Shown in pieces: positions 43,596 through 53,555 of a stretch of DNA of 64,000 nt. Under the pieces are notes generated by a model that was not told where the DNA came from, did not search any database, and saw nothing but the letters and a program-made list of their open reading frames with translations. The translations under genes were made by a program, and so were the position numbers. The DNA is from Poriferisocius sp965200775 (GTDB taxonomy: Bacteria; Actinomycetota; Acidimicrobiia; Acidimicrobiales; Bin134), in assembly GCA_965200775.1 (NCBI GenBank), contig OZ241383.1:1364001-1428000 (forward strand). Reading direction: 5' to 3'. Positions within the stretch are counted from its first letter, which is position 1. Each line of letters begins with the position of its first letter.

Positions 43596-46500
43596 GTGAC
43601 GGCCACTGTTATTCGACCACCGATGCCTGAACTACCCGAAGCCGGCCAGTTTGTTCAGGTTCGGGGGTCTGCCTGGGCCGTCACAAATGTCCGTGCCCAG
43701 GGCCTGCCCCGCAGCCCGGCCGATGAGTTCATGGCTCAGCTCTCCCATGTGGTTGACCTTCAGTCTCTCGACGAGGACCGTTTCGACGAGACCTTGAGCG
43801 TGGTTTGGGAGCTGGAGGTCGGTCATACCGTTACCCCTGCTCAAGGACTCCCGGAGCGAATAGCTCCAGAGACTTTCGACGAGCCGGAAACACTTGCCGG
43901 CTTCATCGACGCCATGCGTTGGGGTGCGGTGACATCCGCTGACCCAAACCGCTACCAGGCCCCGTTCCGGTCGGGCGTGAACATCGAGGCGTACCAGTTG
44001 GAACCCCTTCGCCGCGCGCTGAGTTCTCCCCGAGCCAACCTGCTGCTGGCCGATGATGTTGGCCTCGGCAAGACCATCGAAGCAGGGTTGGTGATTCAGG
44101 AGCTACTACTCCGCCACCGGGCTCGAACCGTCGTGGTTGTCTGTCCGCCGAGCCTGTCCCTGAAGTGGCAGGACGAGATGCGAGAGAAGTTCGGCCTGGA
44201 GTTCGTCATCGTCAACAGCGACTTGATGGCACAAGTCCGCCGAAAGCACGGGCTGCACGCCAACCCGTTCCTCATGTACCCCAGGGTCATCGTGTCCATG
44301 GCCTGGTTGCCGCAGGCCCGCGCTCAACGGCTCTTGCGCGATGTGTACTCGCAGGCCGATAACCCCAAGTCGGGCAAACGCTCCGCATTCGACATCTTGG
44401 TGGTGGACGAGGCCCACCACGTGGCACCCTCGAGCCCTTCGTCGTTTGCCGGCGGTCGCGGCTATGCGGTTGACACCCAGCGGACGGTCGCAGTCAGTCG
44501 CTTGGCCGACCGGTGCGAGCACCGACTGTTTCTGTCTGCCACTCCCCACAACGGCCACCCCGAGTCGTTCACCGCATTGATGGAGATGATCGATTCCCGC
44601 CGGTTCTCCCGGGGCGCTCTGCTCGACTCCAACGCCCTGAGAGACGTTACCGTCCGCCGTCTCAAACGAGAGCTGGCGGCCACCAAGAAGTTCCGAACCC
44701 GAACCGTCGAGGCGCTCCGGTTCACGCCTAGCGATGATGAACAGGAGATGTTCGCTCTCTTGGACGAGATCGTCACGAAGAGTGCCAAGCTCAACGGGAC
44801 CAAGCCTGGTGGCGACATCGTGATCATGCTGCTCAAGAAGCGGTTTCTGTCCAGCCCCTTTTCCTTCGGCCGGTCACTCGGCCACTACCTCGACTCTCGG
44901 ACTACCCGCGGCCTGAGCGACAACGACTACTACGACGACATTTTCGGTGAGGGGCAGTCCGACGAGGAGGAAGGTCTGTGGGAGCAGAACGAGTCCTCAC
45001 GCCTCCGTGAATCAAAGAAGTCGGATCGGCTCAGCGCAGCCGAGCCTGGGCAACTGGAGTCGCTCATGGAGTGGGGCCTGAGCTACGAGAGCCGCCCGGA
45101 CTCCCGGCTCGATGAGCTGCTCTCGTTCCTGAACGAAGTGTGTCGTCCTAATGGCAAGGACTGGTCAACCGAGCGCGTCGTGGTGTTCACCGAGTACGCC
45201 GACACGGTCGACTGGTTGGAGCGGGTGTTGACCCAGCAGGGCTACGGAGATGTCCTCGCCGTGATCCAGGGTTCCACCTCACCGGAGGACCGTGAGTACA
45301 TCCGGGCCCAGTTCACCGCTGATCCTGCCAAGGAGCAGGTACGGGTGTTGTTGGCCACCGACGCAGCCGGTGAGGGGATCGACTTGCAGACCCACTGCCA
45401 CACGCTGGTCAACTTCGACATCCCGTTCAACCCCTCTCGGCTGGAACAGCGCATCGGTCGGATCGACCGTTACGGGCAAACCCGAAACCCGAAGATGTTC
45501 CACTTCGAACCCGACTCTGATTCGTCCACATATGCGGCCGACGTTGGCTTCATGGCCCTCATTGCGAAGAAGGTCGCCCAGGTTGAAGCCGACCTCGGTT
45601 CCGTCAACCAGGTGGTTGGTGGGGAGATCCAAGAGCACTTCACCGGCAGGACACCGCCGAAGCCCAAGGCCCAAGGGGTCGACGCCAACGAGGTGATCAA
45701 CTCCGCATTGGCCGGCGGCATCGAACTGAACGCACGATTGACCCAACTTGAGCAGGGCTTTGACGAGTCGAGGGCCGAGATGCATATCGACCCAAGCAAT
45801 CTGCGGCGCGTGGTTGACACCGCCCTTCGGATCGACCACCAGCTTCCCCTCATCCCCATCCACTACGAAGCCAACGACCCTCATGGTGTGGGTGCCGATG
45901 AGTTTGCTGTGCGGCTGCTGCCGTCCCGAAGCAACTCAGAGCAACCCCAGCCACCGGCGGCGTTCCGGGTGCCGGAGGTGTCCCCTCCCTGGCACGCATC
46001 TCTGAAGGGCCTGGACACAAGGCTTAACCCGGGTGTAGCGCGGCCAATCACTTTCGATCCGTCGGTTGCTGAGGGCCGAGACGACGTGGTCTACGTCCAC
46101 TTGGGGCACCCACTGGTGCAGAAGGCGCAGCGGCTCCTCCGTAGTTCGCTGTGGAGTTCGGCCTCGCCGCTGAACCGCGTAGCTGCTGTCGTGGTGGATG
46201 ATCTGTCCGAGTCGTTCGTCGCGGCGGTAACTCGCATGGTTCTGGCCGGTCGCGGCGGGATTTGCTTGCACGAGGAGGTTTTCCTCGCCGGGGTTCGCCT
46301 TACCGGTCGTCGGGCGATGGCCGAGGAGAAGGCCGAGGCCGCTCTCGACCAGGCCTTGGACGGTTCGTCATTGCGTCTGGCCGGCGACGCAGTGCGTTCG
46401 GAGCTTTGCCGGCTCTGGAACATTCCCGATGCTCCTCTTCGGATCCGGCTTCAGGAGTCCATGCAAAGGCGGGCGGCAAGGCGTCATGAGGGGGTACTGG

Positions 46501-46823
46501 AACTGCTCACACGTCGCCAAGAGGACGACACTCAACGGGCTCGTGACATCTATGCCGCCTTCCGAGTCAACCTGCGAGAGTCTTTGGACATGCTCTGTCG
46601 AGCCGAGGAGGAGGAAGCCGTCAGGCTGTTCCCCGATGATCAGCAGCGTCAACGTCGTCACGACATTCAAGCCATGCAACGGCGACTCGAGGCTCTCGAC
46701 GACGAGGAGGCCCGTGAGATCGCAGCGATCGCTGAGCGCTACTCAGACGTAAGACCCCACACCACCGCCGCGGCGGTCGTGTTTGCCCTCACACGCTCCG
46801 ACGCTGAAGGGTGGGAGAGCTGA
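43596..46823 (+). CDS. drmD: DISARM SNF2-like helicase DrmD
   Basis: A 1075-aa SNF2-type helicase. Walker A is LADDVGLGKTIEAGL at about residue 152, and motif II is VVDEAHH at about 270. SATPHNGHPESF, then VVVFTEYADTVDWLERVL, LLATDAAGEGIDLQ and RLEQRIGRIDRYGQ complete the helicase core. Size, motifs and place at the head of drmMI-drmA-drmB-drmC identify it as DrmD of class 1 DISARM. GTG 43596 has GAGG eight bases upstream; TTG 43563 is an alternative. Its TGA overlaps the drmMI ATG (TGATG). Confidence 0.88.
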   Translation: MTATVIRPPMPELPEAGQFVQVRGSAWAVTNVRAQGLPRSPADEFMAQLSHVVDLQSLDEDRFDETLSVVWELEVGHTVTPAQGLPERIAPETFDEPETLAGFIDAMRWGAVTSADPNRYQAPFRSGVNIEAYQLEPLRRALSSPRANLLLADDVGLGKTIEAGLVIQELLLRHRARTVVVVCPPSLSLKWQDEMREKFGLEFVIVNSDLMAQVRRKHGLHANPFLMYPRVIVSMAWLPQARAQRLLRDVYSQADNPKSGKRSAFDILVVDEAHHVAPSSPSSFAGGRGYAVDTQRTVAVSRLADRCEHRLFLSATPHNGHPESFTALMEMIDSRRFSRGALLDSNALRDVTVRRLKRELAATKKFRTRTVEALRFTPSDDEQEMFALLDEIVTKSAKLNGTKPGGDIVIMLLKKRFLSSPFSFGRSLGHYLDSRTTRGLSDNDYYDDIFGEGQSDEEEGLWEQNESSRLRESKKSDRLSAAEPGQLESLMEWGLSYESRPDSRLDELLSFLNEVCRPNGKDWSTERVVVFTEYADTVDWLERVLTQQGYGDVLAVIQGSTSPEDREYIRAQFTADPAKEQVRVLLATDAAGEGIDLQTHCHTLVNFDIPFNPSRLEQRIGRIDRYGQTRNPKMFHFEPDSDSSTYAADVGFMALIAKKVAQVEADLGSVNQVVGGEIQEHFTGRTPPKPKAQGVDANEVINSALAGGIELNARLTQLEQGFDESRAEMHIDPSNLRRVVDTALRIDHQLPLIPIHYEANDPHGVGADEFAVRLLPSRSNSEQPQPPAAFRVPEVSPPWHASLKGLDTRLNPGVARPITFDPSVAEGRDDVVYVHLGHPLVQKAQRLLRSSLWSSASPLNRVAAVVVDDLSESFVAAVTRMVLAGRGGICLHEEVFLAGVRLTGRRAMAEEKAEAALDQALDGSSLRLAGDAVRSELCRLWNIPDAPLRIRLQESMQRRAARRHEGVLELLTRRQEDDTQRARDIYAAFRVNLRESLDMLCRAEEEEAVRLFPDDQQRQRRHDIQAMQRRLEALDDEEAREIAAIAERYSDVRPHTTAAAVVFALTRSDAEGWES

Positions 46824-49800
46824 TGGCCAACACCGCCCGCCGCCGGAATCGCCCCGCCACAGACGCCTCCGAGTTGCACCGGCAGTGGCTCGAACTGGTC
46901 GACAGCGAGGGGCCCTTTCTGGCCATCCCACCGCTGAGGCGAGTCTGGCCCAACGGCATTCCCGCCTTCCGGTCCAGCCATCCGGATCGATTCCAAGTGC
47001 TTGCCGATGCTCGAAAGGAATTCGAGGGGGCGTGGGAAGCTTTCGACCGAGACCCGGAAAATGACGGGACGCTCGACGAATACCGATCAACCCGAGACAA
47101 GTGGGTCGAGGAGGTGTTGCGCGACGTGGTCGGCTGGGCCGAATCTCTCCAATGGGGATCAGCCAGTGGTTTGGAGGCGCAGTCTCCCAACCGAGCGGTG
47201 ACCATCACCGCTCAAGCAGCCCTGGTTGGAGACGAAGGCATTGGAGCGTTGGTTCATGTCGTGGATCCGACGGATTCGTTGCGCCAGGCGCCTAATGACG
47301 GGTGGGCTGCCACGCCGGTGGACCGGATCGATGCTCTGCTACGAGAGAATAATGTTGAGATCGGGATTGTCACCGATGGCCGGTGGTGGGGGCTGGTGTG
47401 CGCCGGCCCAGACCGGATGACGGCTTCGGGTGTCGTAGATGCTCTGACCTGGATCGAAGAACCCCAAGCCCGTGATGCTTTCCTCACTCTGATCGGGCGT
47501 CAGCACATAATCGGCGGCGATCCAAACGAGCGGCTCCCGGTGTTGTTTACCGAGTCTGTGGCGGCCGCCGAGGAGATCACCGACGCGCTTGGCACTCAAG
47601 TTCGCCGCGCCGTGGAATTGCTCATTCAGTCGTTTTCGGAGTCTGCCGCCGAGGCCCGACGGATCGGTCGACCCAATCCGCTTCCCAGCCGCACCCACGA
47701 CAGCTACGAGGCCGCCGTCACCGTGATGATGCGGGTGGTATTCCTGCTCTTCGCCGAGGAACGGAGCCTGCTCCCCTCGGGGGAACTCTTTGCCCAGGGC
47801 TATGGCATCTCAGTAGAGCTTGACCGGCTCGAAGAAGTCGAACGCACCTTCGGAGAAGAGACGCTCGATGCCACTTCGTTTACTTGGCACCGGTTGCTGT
47901 CCACAACCAAAGCTCTCTACTCGGGTGCCTCCTTCGAGAATCTGCGAATGCCTGCTTACGGCGGTTCACTTTTCGATCCCGACCGGTTTCCCTTCCTCAC
48001 CGAGGCCACCGAAGAAGGCACGCTCGCCGTGGTCGCCTCCGACCGGATGATGCTCCACGTCCTCCGCTCTATCCAGGTGGCCACCGTCAAGGGCGAAGCG
48101 CGTCGCATCTCCTTTCGCGACATCGACGTTGAGCAGATCGGCTACATCTACGAGGGTCTTCTCGGCTACACCTGCACTAAGGCCAATGAGCCAATCTTGG
48201 GCGTTCTCGGGACGACTAGGGAGGAGCCTGAGATTCCTCTCACAGTCCTAGAACAACTCGCCAACGAGAACAGCGCACCCAGGGAGCTGGCTGCTGCCAT
48301 CCGGGAGTGGGTCGAAGAGGACCAGCCATCCGCCAAGCCTGCCTCCGCTGCCAAGATCGCCAAAGCCCTTCAGGCCGCCCGCGATCCGTCGGCCGTAAGC
48401 GCACTGGCTCAAACCATCGGTAACGACCATGAGCTTCGGGGCCGCATCGAGCCCTGGCTCGGTCTGTTACGCCGAGACCTGCGTAACCACCCATTTGTCG
48501 TTCTCGCAGGCGGACTCCTCGTCACCGAGACCCCATCTCGAAAGACCGCCGGCGCGCACTACACCCCAAAGTCGCTTGCCGAGGAAGTTGTCCTGCACGC
48601 CCTCCAGCCCCTCTGCTACTACCCCGGCCCACACCAAACCGGAGACGAAGCGAAATGGCGACTCAAGAGTTCCGACGAGATTCTCAACCTGAAGGTCGCC
48701 GACATCGCCTGCGGCTCCGGAGCCTTCCTCGTCGCTGCTGCTCGCTACCTTGCCCGCCGAGTAGAGGAAGCCTGGATCGGCGAGGCCTTGGCCGTTGCCG
48801 AGCGCAAAGATCTTCACACCCGTGCCGTCCGCAAAGTGGTCGCCAACTGCCTCTACGGAGCCGACATCAACGACATGGCCGTCGAAATGTGCAAGCTCTC
48901 CCTCTGGCTCGTTTCCCTTGATCGCGATCTGCCCTTCTCGTTCGTCGACGACAAGATCTTTCTCGGCAACTCACTCCTTGGCCTCACTAGTCTTGATCAG
49001 CTCCGCAAGCTTCACATCCACCCTAAGCGGGTCCCCATGGACCGCAAGTTCGACATCTTCGGTGTTGACATCGAGGCCAACATCCGCAAGGCCATTGACC
49101 TGCGCAACCGCCTCACCACCGAGATCGACGAGACCGATCCCGCCCGAACCAACACAGCCAAAAGGCGACAGCTCAATCAATTTCGGGAAGTAACCGCTTC
49201 GCTCCGGCAGATGGCGGATGGGGTGGTCGCCGCCGGGCTGTCCCTCGGCGGTAAGCCAGGGCAGGCACTCGACGAAGCCTATGAGGAACTTCGTTTAGCC
49301 GTGACCCAGACCTATCTCCCACCCGATAGCGGCGACTCAAGTCCCGCTTGGCTTGAGAATCTCATCTGTAGGGGCCTGACCCCATCAGTTGAGACCGACT
49401 ACGAACAATGGCAACCCCTACATTGGATGCTTGAGGCCCCAGATGTAGTCGTTGACCATGGCGGCTTCGATGCAATCATTGGAAACCCACCGTTCCTGGG
49501 TGGGAAGAAGCTAACGGGTGCAATGGGGACAGAAGTAAGAGAATGGTTGGTTGAGGTGCTGGCGCGAGGCGTTCGCGGAAATTCAGATCTAGTTGCATAC
49601 TTCTTTCTCCGGGCGTTCAGTCTAATTGCGGGCGACGGCACCATCGGTCTGATAGCGACCAGCACCATTGCTCAAGGAGACACAAGGCAAGTGGGTCTCG
49701 ACCAGATGGTGGAAGGGGGCTTCACCATCATGCGCTCGATTCAGAGTCGGTCCTGGCCAGCAGCGAGTGCGAACTTGGAGTTTGCTGCGGTATGGGATAC

Positions 49801-50234
49801 TCGAGCTGTGATTGCGACCGACGTTCTGCGTACGAGTGATGATGCGAGAGTTGGCAAGGTATCATCTCTCCTCGAGCCGGCAGGTCGCGTGGAGGGCAAT
49901 CCCCAGAATCTTCGCGAAAATAAGGGCATCTCCTTTCTGGGGTGCCTCGTTCTCGGTAAGGGATTTGTGATCGAGGCTGAAGAGGCAGAGGAATGGCTCA
50001 ACGCGGACTCATCGAACGCAGATGTCTTGTTTCCATATCTGAACGGTGAAGACCTCAATTCGCGGCCGGATGTCTCAGCCTCGCGGTGGGTCATTGACTT
50101 CAATGATTGGCCTGAGCCTCGGGCACAAGACTATAAGCTTCCCTATGAGAGGATCATTCATGCAGTTAAACCTGAACGACAACGACAGAATGCCAACGGG
50201 AAATTCGTATTGCGTAAACCTCTTCCAACGCGTT
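46823..50234 (+). pseudogene. drmMI: DISARM adenine methylase DrmMI, 5' part (interrupted by IS1595)
   Basis: The first 1137 codons of a large Eco57I-like N6-adenine methyltransferase. A helical N-terminal half is followed by the SAM motif VADIACGSGAFLVAAA (about residue 625) and the catalytic NPPF in DAIIGNPPFLGG (about 885). ATG 46823 overlaps the drmD stop. At 50234 an IS1595-family element begins; the frame then runs 17 codons into it and stops at 50287. The truncated protein keeps the catalytic core but loses about 229 C-terminal residues, likely part of target recognition. Removing the IS and one target copy rejoins this to 52867-53555 in frame, for 1366 aa. Confidence 0.88.
50227..50234 (+). 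repeat. Target site duplication of the IS1595 element, left copy
   Basis: AACGCGTT directly precedes the element and is repeated exactly at 52859-52866. Eight bases is the length expected for the IS1595 family. Confidence 0.92.
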
Positions 50235-50330
50235 GGGGCTTATATCGGATGGTGCCCAAGATGACATTGAAAACTGTGTCTGACTAGGCGAAACAGATAA
50301 ACTGTCACTCGCTGTCCGTAGTGTGTCGGA

Positions 50331-51324
50331 ATGGACAGAGTGAAGAAGAAAGCGCCGGGCCGAGCAGACCGTGACGGGATGACCTTGGTGCAGGCGTTAG
50401 GATGCTCCCGACCGGTGAGAAGGCCCACAAGTGGCTTGTGAAGCGCCGCTGGCCTGACAAGGTGGTCTGCCCCAAGTGTGGGAGCGTGGACGTGCTATCA
50501 GGTGCGAAGCATAGGACGATGCCGTTCCGGTGCCGCGACTGCCGCGGGCGGTTCAGCGTGCGGACTGGGACGGTGATGGAGTGCTCCAACCTGGGCTACC
50601 AGACGTGGGCGCTGGCGATCTACATCGTGTCCACCAGCCTGAAGGGGGTGTCGTCTATGAAGTTGCACCGAGATCTGGGTATCGGCCAGAAGGCCGCGTG
50701 GTTCCTCTTGCACAGGCTACGCGAGGCAATGGCGGGCGGGGATCCGTTGATGAGCTCGACGCTAGAGGCCGACGAGACCTACGTGGGCGGCTTGGAGCGC
50801 AACAAGCACGCCGATAAGAGGATGACAGCCGCCGGCGGTCCGGTCGGGAAGGCTATTGTGGCAGGTGTGAGGGACCGTGAGACTGGGCGGGTGGCTGCAC
50901 GCGTGGTGCCCGACATCACTGCAGGAACATTGACGGGTATGGTGGCCGACCACGCTACAAGGGGTCGTCAGTGTTCACGGACGAGGCTAGGGGCTACCTG
51001 CCCTTGTCGCGCATGGGCTACGGCCATCGCTCGGTGAGCCACTCCACGGGCCAGTATGTTGACGAGATGGCCCACACCAACGGGATGGAAAGTTTCTGGG
51101 CCATGCTCAAGAGGGGATACCACGGGACATACCACAAGATGTCGGAAGAGCATCTGCACCGCTACGTGGCAGAATTCGAGCACCGCCACAACGAGCGTCC
51201 GAAAGACACAGTCGACCAGATGGGCGGGATGGTGCGCTGTATGGAACACAAGAGGCTCACCTACGAGCAGTTGATCGAGAACGGGGTGTGGGCCAGAAGG
51301 TGCATGGAGGAGTTGGCAGTATAA
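50331..51324 (+). pseudogene. IS1595-family (ISXO2-like) transposase with two frameshifts
   Basis: Family blocks in order: MTLVQAL, MLPTGEKAHKWLVKRRWPDKVVCPKCGS, the zinc-ribbon CPKCG to CRDC, WALAIYIVSTSLKGVSSMKL, LEADETYVGG (catalytic Asp), then TDEARGYLPL and HTNGMESFWAMLKRGYHGTYH to the end. Three frames are needed: 50331 to about 50399, 50402 to about 50958, then 50971-51324. Both breaks are a loss of one base, at ttaggatg and acaagggg. It is inactive as read, unless the breaks are sequence errors. The stop overlaps the methylase ATG. Confidence 0.82.
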
Positions 51325-52693
51325 TGGCCGAACCGAATTGGGAGAACCGCACGCTTTTCCACAACGACAACCTGGCGGTCATGCGCGGTATGAACAGCGA
51401 AACGCTCGATCTGATCGCCACCGATCCGCCGTTCAACAAGGGACGTGATTTCCACGCCACCCCCGATAGTTTGGAGGTTGGCGGAAAGTTCCAAGATCGG
51501 TGGTCGTGGGAGCATGATGTCCACAGCGACTGGATAGACCAAATCGCAGACGACCACCCGGATTTGCTTGAGGCCATCGAATCTGCCCGCTATGCACACT
51601 CGGACAGTATGGGAGCATACATATGTTTTATGGCTGTCCGTATCATTGAGATGCACCGGCTGTTGAAGTCCACCGGCAATTTGTTCCTGCACTGCGACCC
51701 CACAGCCAGCCACTATCTCAAGATCACGCTGGATGCGGTGTTCGGGCACAAAAACTTCCGCAACGAGATCGTGTGGTGCTACACCGATCCGGCAGGACGG
51801 AGGAACACCGACTACTACAAGAGAACCCACGACCTGATCCTGTGGTATGCGAAAGATAACAAATCGTGTGTCGTAGGCGAAGTGGCGATGGCACCGCTCT
51901 CACAGTCAACCAGGAAGCGGTATGGGCCGTACTTTGATGCCAGTGGACAGATCACCTATCAACGCTTGAAGGACACTAATCCCGGTGTGTTCGCAGGACT
52001 CAAGTCGGTGCCGAATGATTTGAACGAAGTGTGGCTTGACGAGAACAGGGGGACGACTGGACCTGACTGGTGGACCGAGTTCACCCCTATTCGGAAGAAG
52101 GGATCCAAACAGAAGGCCAAAGAGCCATATCTCTGGCCCACTAAAAGCCGTTGAACCTATACTATCAAATCATCGAGACGGGGACACTGAAGGGTGGCGT
52201 GGTGTTCGACCCATTTGCTGGTTGTGCTACGACCTGTGTGGCTGCCGAGAAGCTGGAAAGGTCGTGGGTTGGAGCGGACATTTGGGATGGTGCTCATAAT
52301 GTGGTAGTAGATCGGTTGAAGGACATAACTGGGATACTGGGAAAGGTTACATACTCCACTGAGCCTCCTGCTAGAACCGACGGTGGCGAGGTTGGCTCGC
52401 CGTTCCTACGCGTCAAGGAACGTGTGAAGGAGCCAGAAGGCCCTAAATGGAGTCGTGCTGAGATGTACAACCACCTCATTGCTCAGGAGGGCCAGAAGTG
52501 TCAGGGGTGCGACCGCGAGTTCGACGATCCCCGCTATCTGGAGTTGGACCACAACATTCCCCGATCCGAAGGCGGCATGAACCACATCACAAACCGCATA
52601 CTGTTGTGCGGGCCTTGCAATAAGCTGAAAAGCAATATCTACACGCTGACAGGACTGCGTAGGCAGAATGCGAAACTGGGTCATATGCGATGA
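51324..52693 (+). pseudogene. Passenger DNA methyltransferase-HNH fusion, one frameshift
   Basis: The first frame (51324-52154) has the catalytic motif IATDPPFNKGRDF near the start, then GNLFLHCDPTASHYLKI, typical of beta-class N4/N6 DNA methyltransferases. The second (about 52144-52693) continues with KPLNLYYQIIETGT, the SAM motif VVFDPFAGCATTCVAAEKL, and a C-terminal HNH nuclease: CQGCDREFDDPRYLELDHNIPRSEGG and CGPCNKLKS. One A is missing at aaaa (52143-52146). The combined protein, about 456 aa, would both methylate and cut DNA. It starts at the transposase stop and overlaps the next small ORF. Confidence 0.8.
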
Positions 52694-52827
52694 AGGAGAC
52701 GGCTATGACACCAGAAGAAGATCCCATACCGCCGGAGCTGGAGCACCTTTACGATCCTGATGAGGTGTTTCGTTTTGACTGCACCCCCGAGGAGCTGGCG
52801 GATGCCGTGCTGCGAACCCGTGAGTGA
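52690..52827 (+). CDS. 45-aa acidic ORF at the end of the IS1595 element
   Basis: ATG overlaps the HNH gene stop by four bases (ATGA). It reads MKETAMTPEEDPIPPELEHL, then FDCTPEELADAVLRTRE, acidic and Pro/Glu-rich with a C-terminal helix. It ends five bases before the right inverted repeat. No known domain. The coupling makes it credible. Confidence 0.45.
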   Translation: MKETAMTPEEDPIPPELEHLYDPDEVFRFDCTPEELADAVLRTRE

Positions 52828-52858
52828 GAGTGCTTGGGCACCATCCGATATAAGCCCC

Positions 52859-52866
52859 AACGCGTT
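52859..52866 (+). repeat. Target site duplication of the IS1595 element, right copy
   Basis: AACGCGTT, identical to 50227-50234 and directly following the right inverted repeat. Confidence 0.92.
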
Positions 52867-53555
52867 GGTGGCAATTTGCCGACAAGCGACCAGCTATGCG
52901 TGCTGAGATTGCTGAGCTTGACGAAGTGCTTGTGATCGCGGCAGTGAGCAAGGCGGTCATGCCTGTCCGCGTCTCAACGGGTCAAGTATTTAGCCACGCA
53001 ACTGTTGTCTTTGCTACGGACTCCTACGCCGATCAGGCAGTCTTCTCGTCCTCTCTTCACCAGCTCTGGGCGATCAAGTACGGCTCCGGCCTGAGTTTAC
53101 GGCCTCGATACACGCCTTCGGTTGTCTTTGATACCTTTCCACTTTCAAGTCCGACCTCAGCGCTGGATAAAGTCGGTAGAAGCCTCAACAACCGCCGCCG
53201 TGAGATCATGATGCGTCGAAAACTCGGCCTGACCAATCTTTACAACTTGGTCAATGACCCGGCCATTGCCGACGCCGCCCATCCCGATGTCGCTCAAATG
53301 CGTGCCATCCATGTGGAGTTAGATCAAAAGGTCATGGACGCATACGGATGGTCCGACGTGTCCCTGGATCACGGCTTTCACACCTACCGTCAGATGGAAA
53401 GATGGACGGTCAGCCCGGCGGCCCGAGTGGAGATCCTTGACCGTCTCCTTGAGGAGAACCACCGCAGAGCCGCTGAAGAGCAAGCAGCGAAACCAAAGCG
53501 GAAGGGCCGCAGGTCGAAGCAGGCTGATGACGGTACCGAGGCACTGTTCTCGTGA
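52867..53555 (+). pseudogene. drmMI: DISARM methylase DrmMI, 3' part
   Basis: The separated C-terminus of drmMI, continuing directly from the target site: TRW joins WQFADKRPAMRAEIAE, as expected for the recognition region of such methylases. Further on SKAVMPVRVSTGQVFSHATVVFATDS and SLRPRYTPSVVFDTFP match the late part of Eco57I-like enzymes. The basic tail is KPKRKGRRSKQ. An internal ATG at 52896 could give a separate 219-aa product, but there is no obvious ribosome site. The stop overlaps the drmA GTG by four bases, so drmA translation may suffer from the insertion. Confidence 0.85.

Larger units (their letters stand above)
50235..52858 (+). mobile_element. IS1595-family insertion sequence with passenger genes
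   Basis: A 2624-bp element ending in 26-bp perfect inverted repeats (50235-50260 and 52833-52858, starting GGGGCTTATATCGG) and flanked by an 8-bp direct repeat AACGCGTT. It holds an ISXO2-like transposase, a fused methylase-HNH gene and a 45-codon ORF, all in one direction with overlapping ends. IS1595 elements are known sometimes to carry passenger genes, including methyltransferases. The perfect ends and duplication indicate a recent insertion, although the genes show three one-base frameshifts. Confidence 0.92.
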
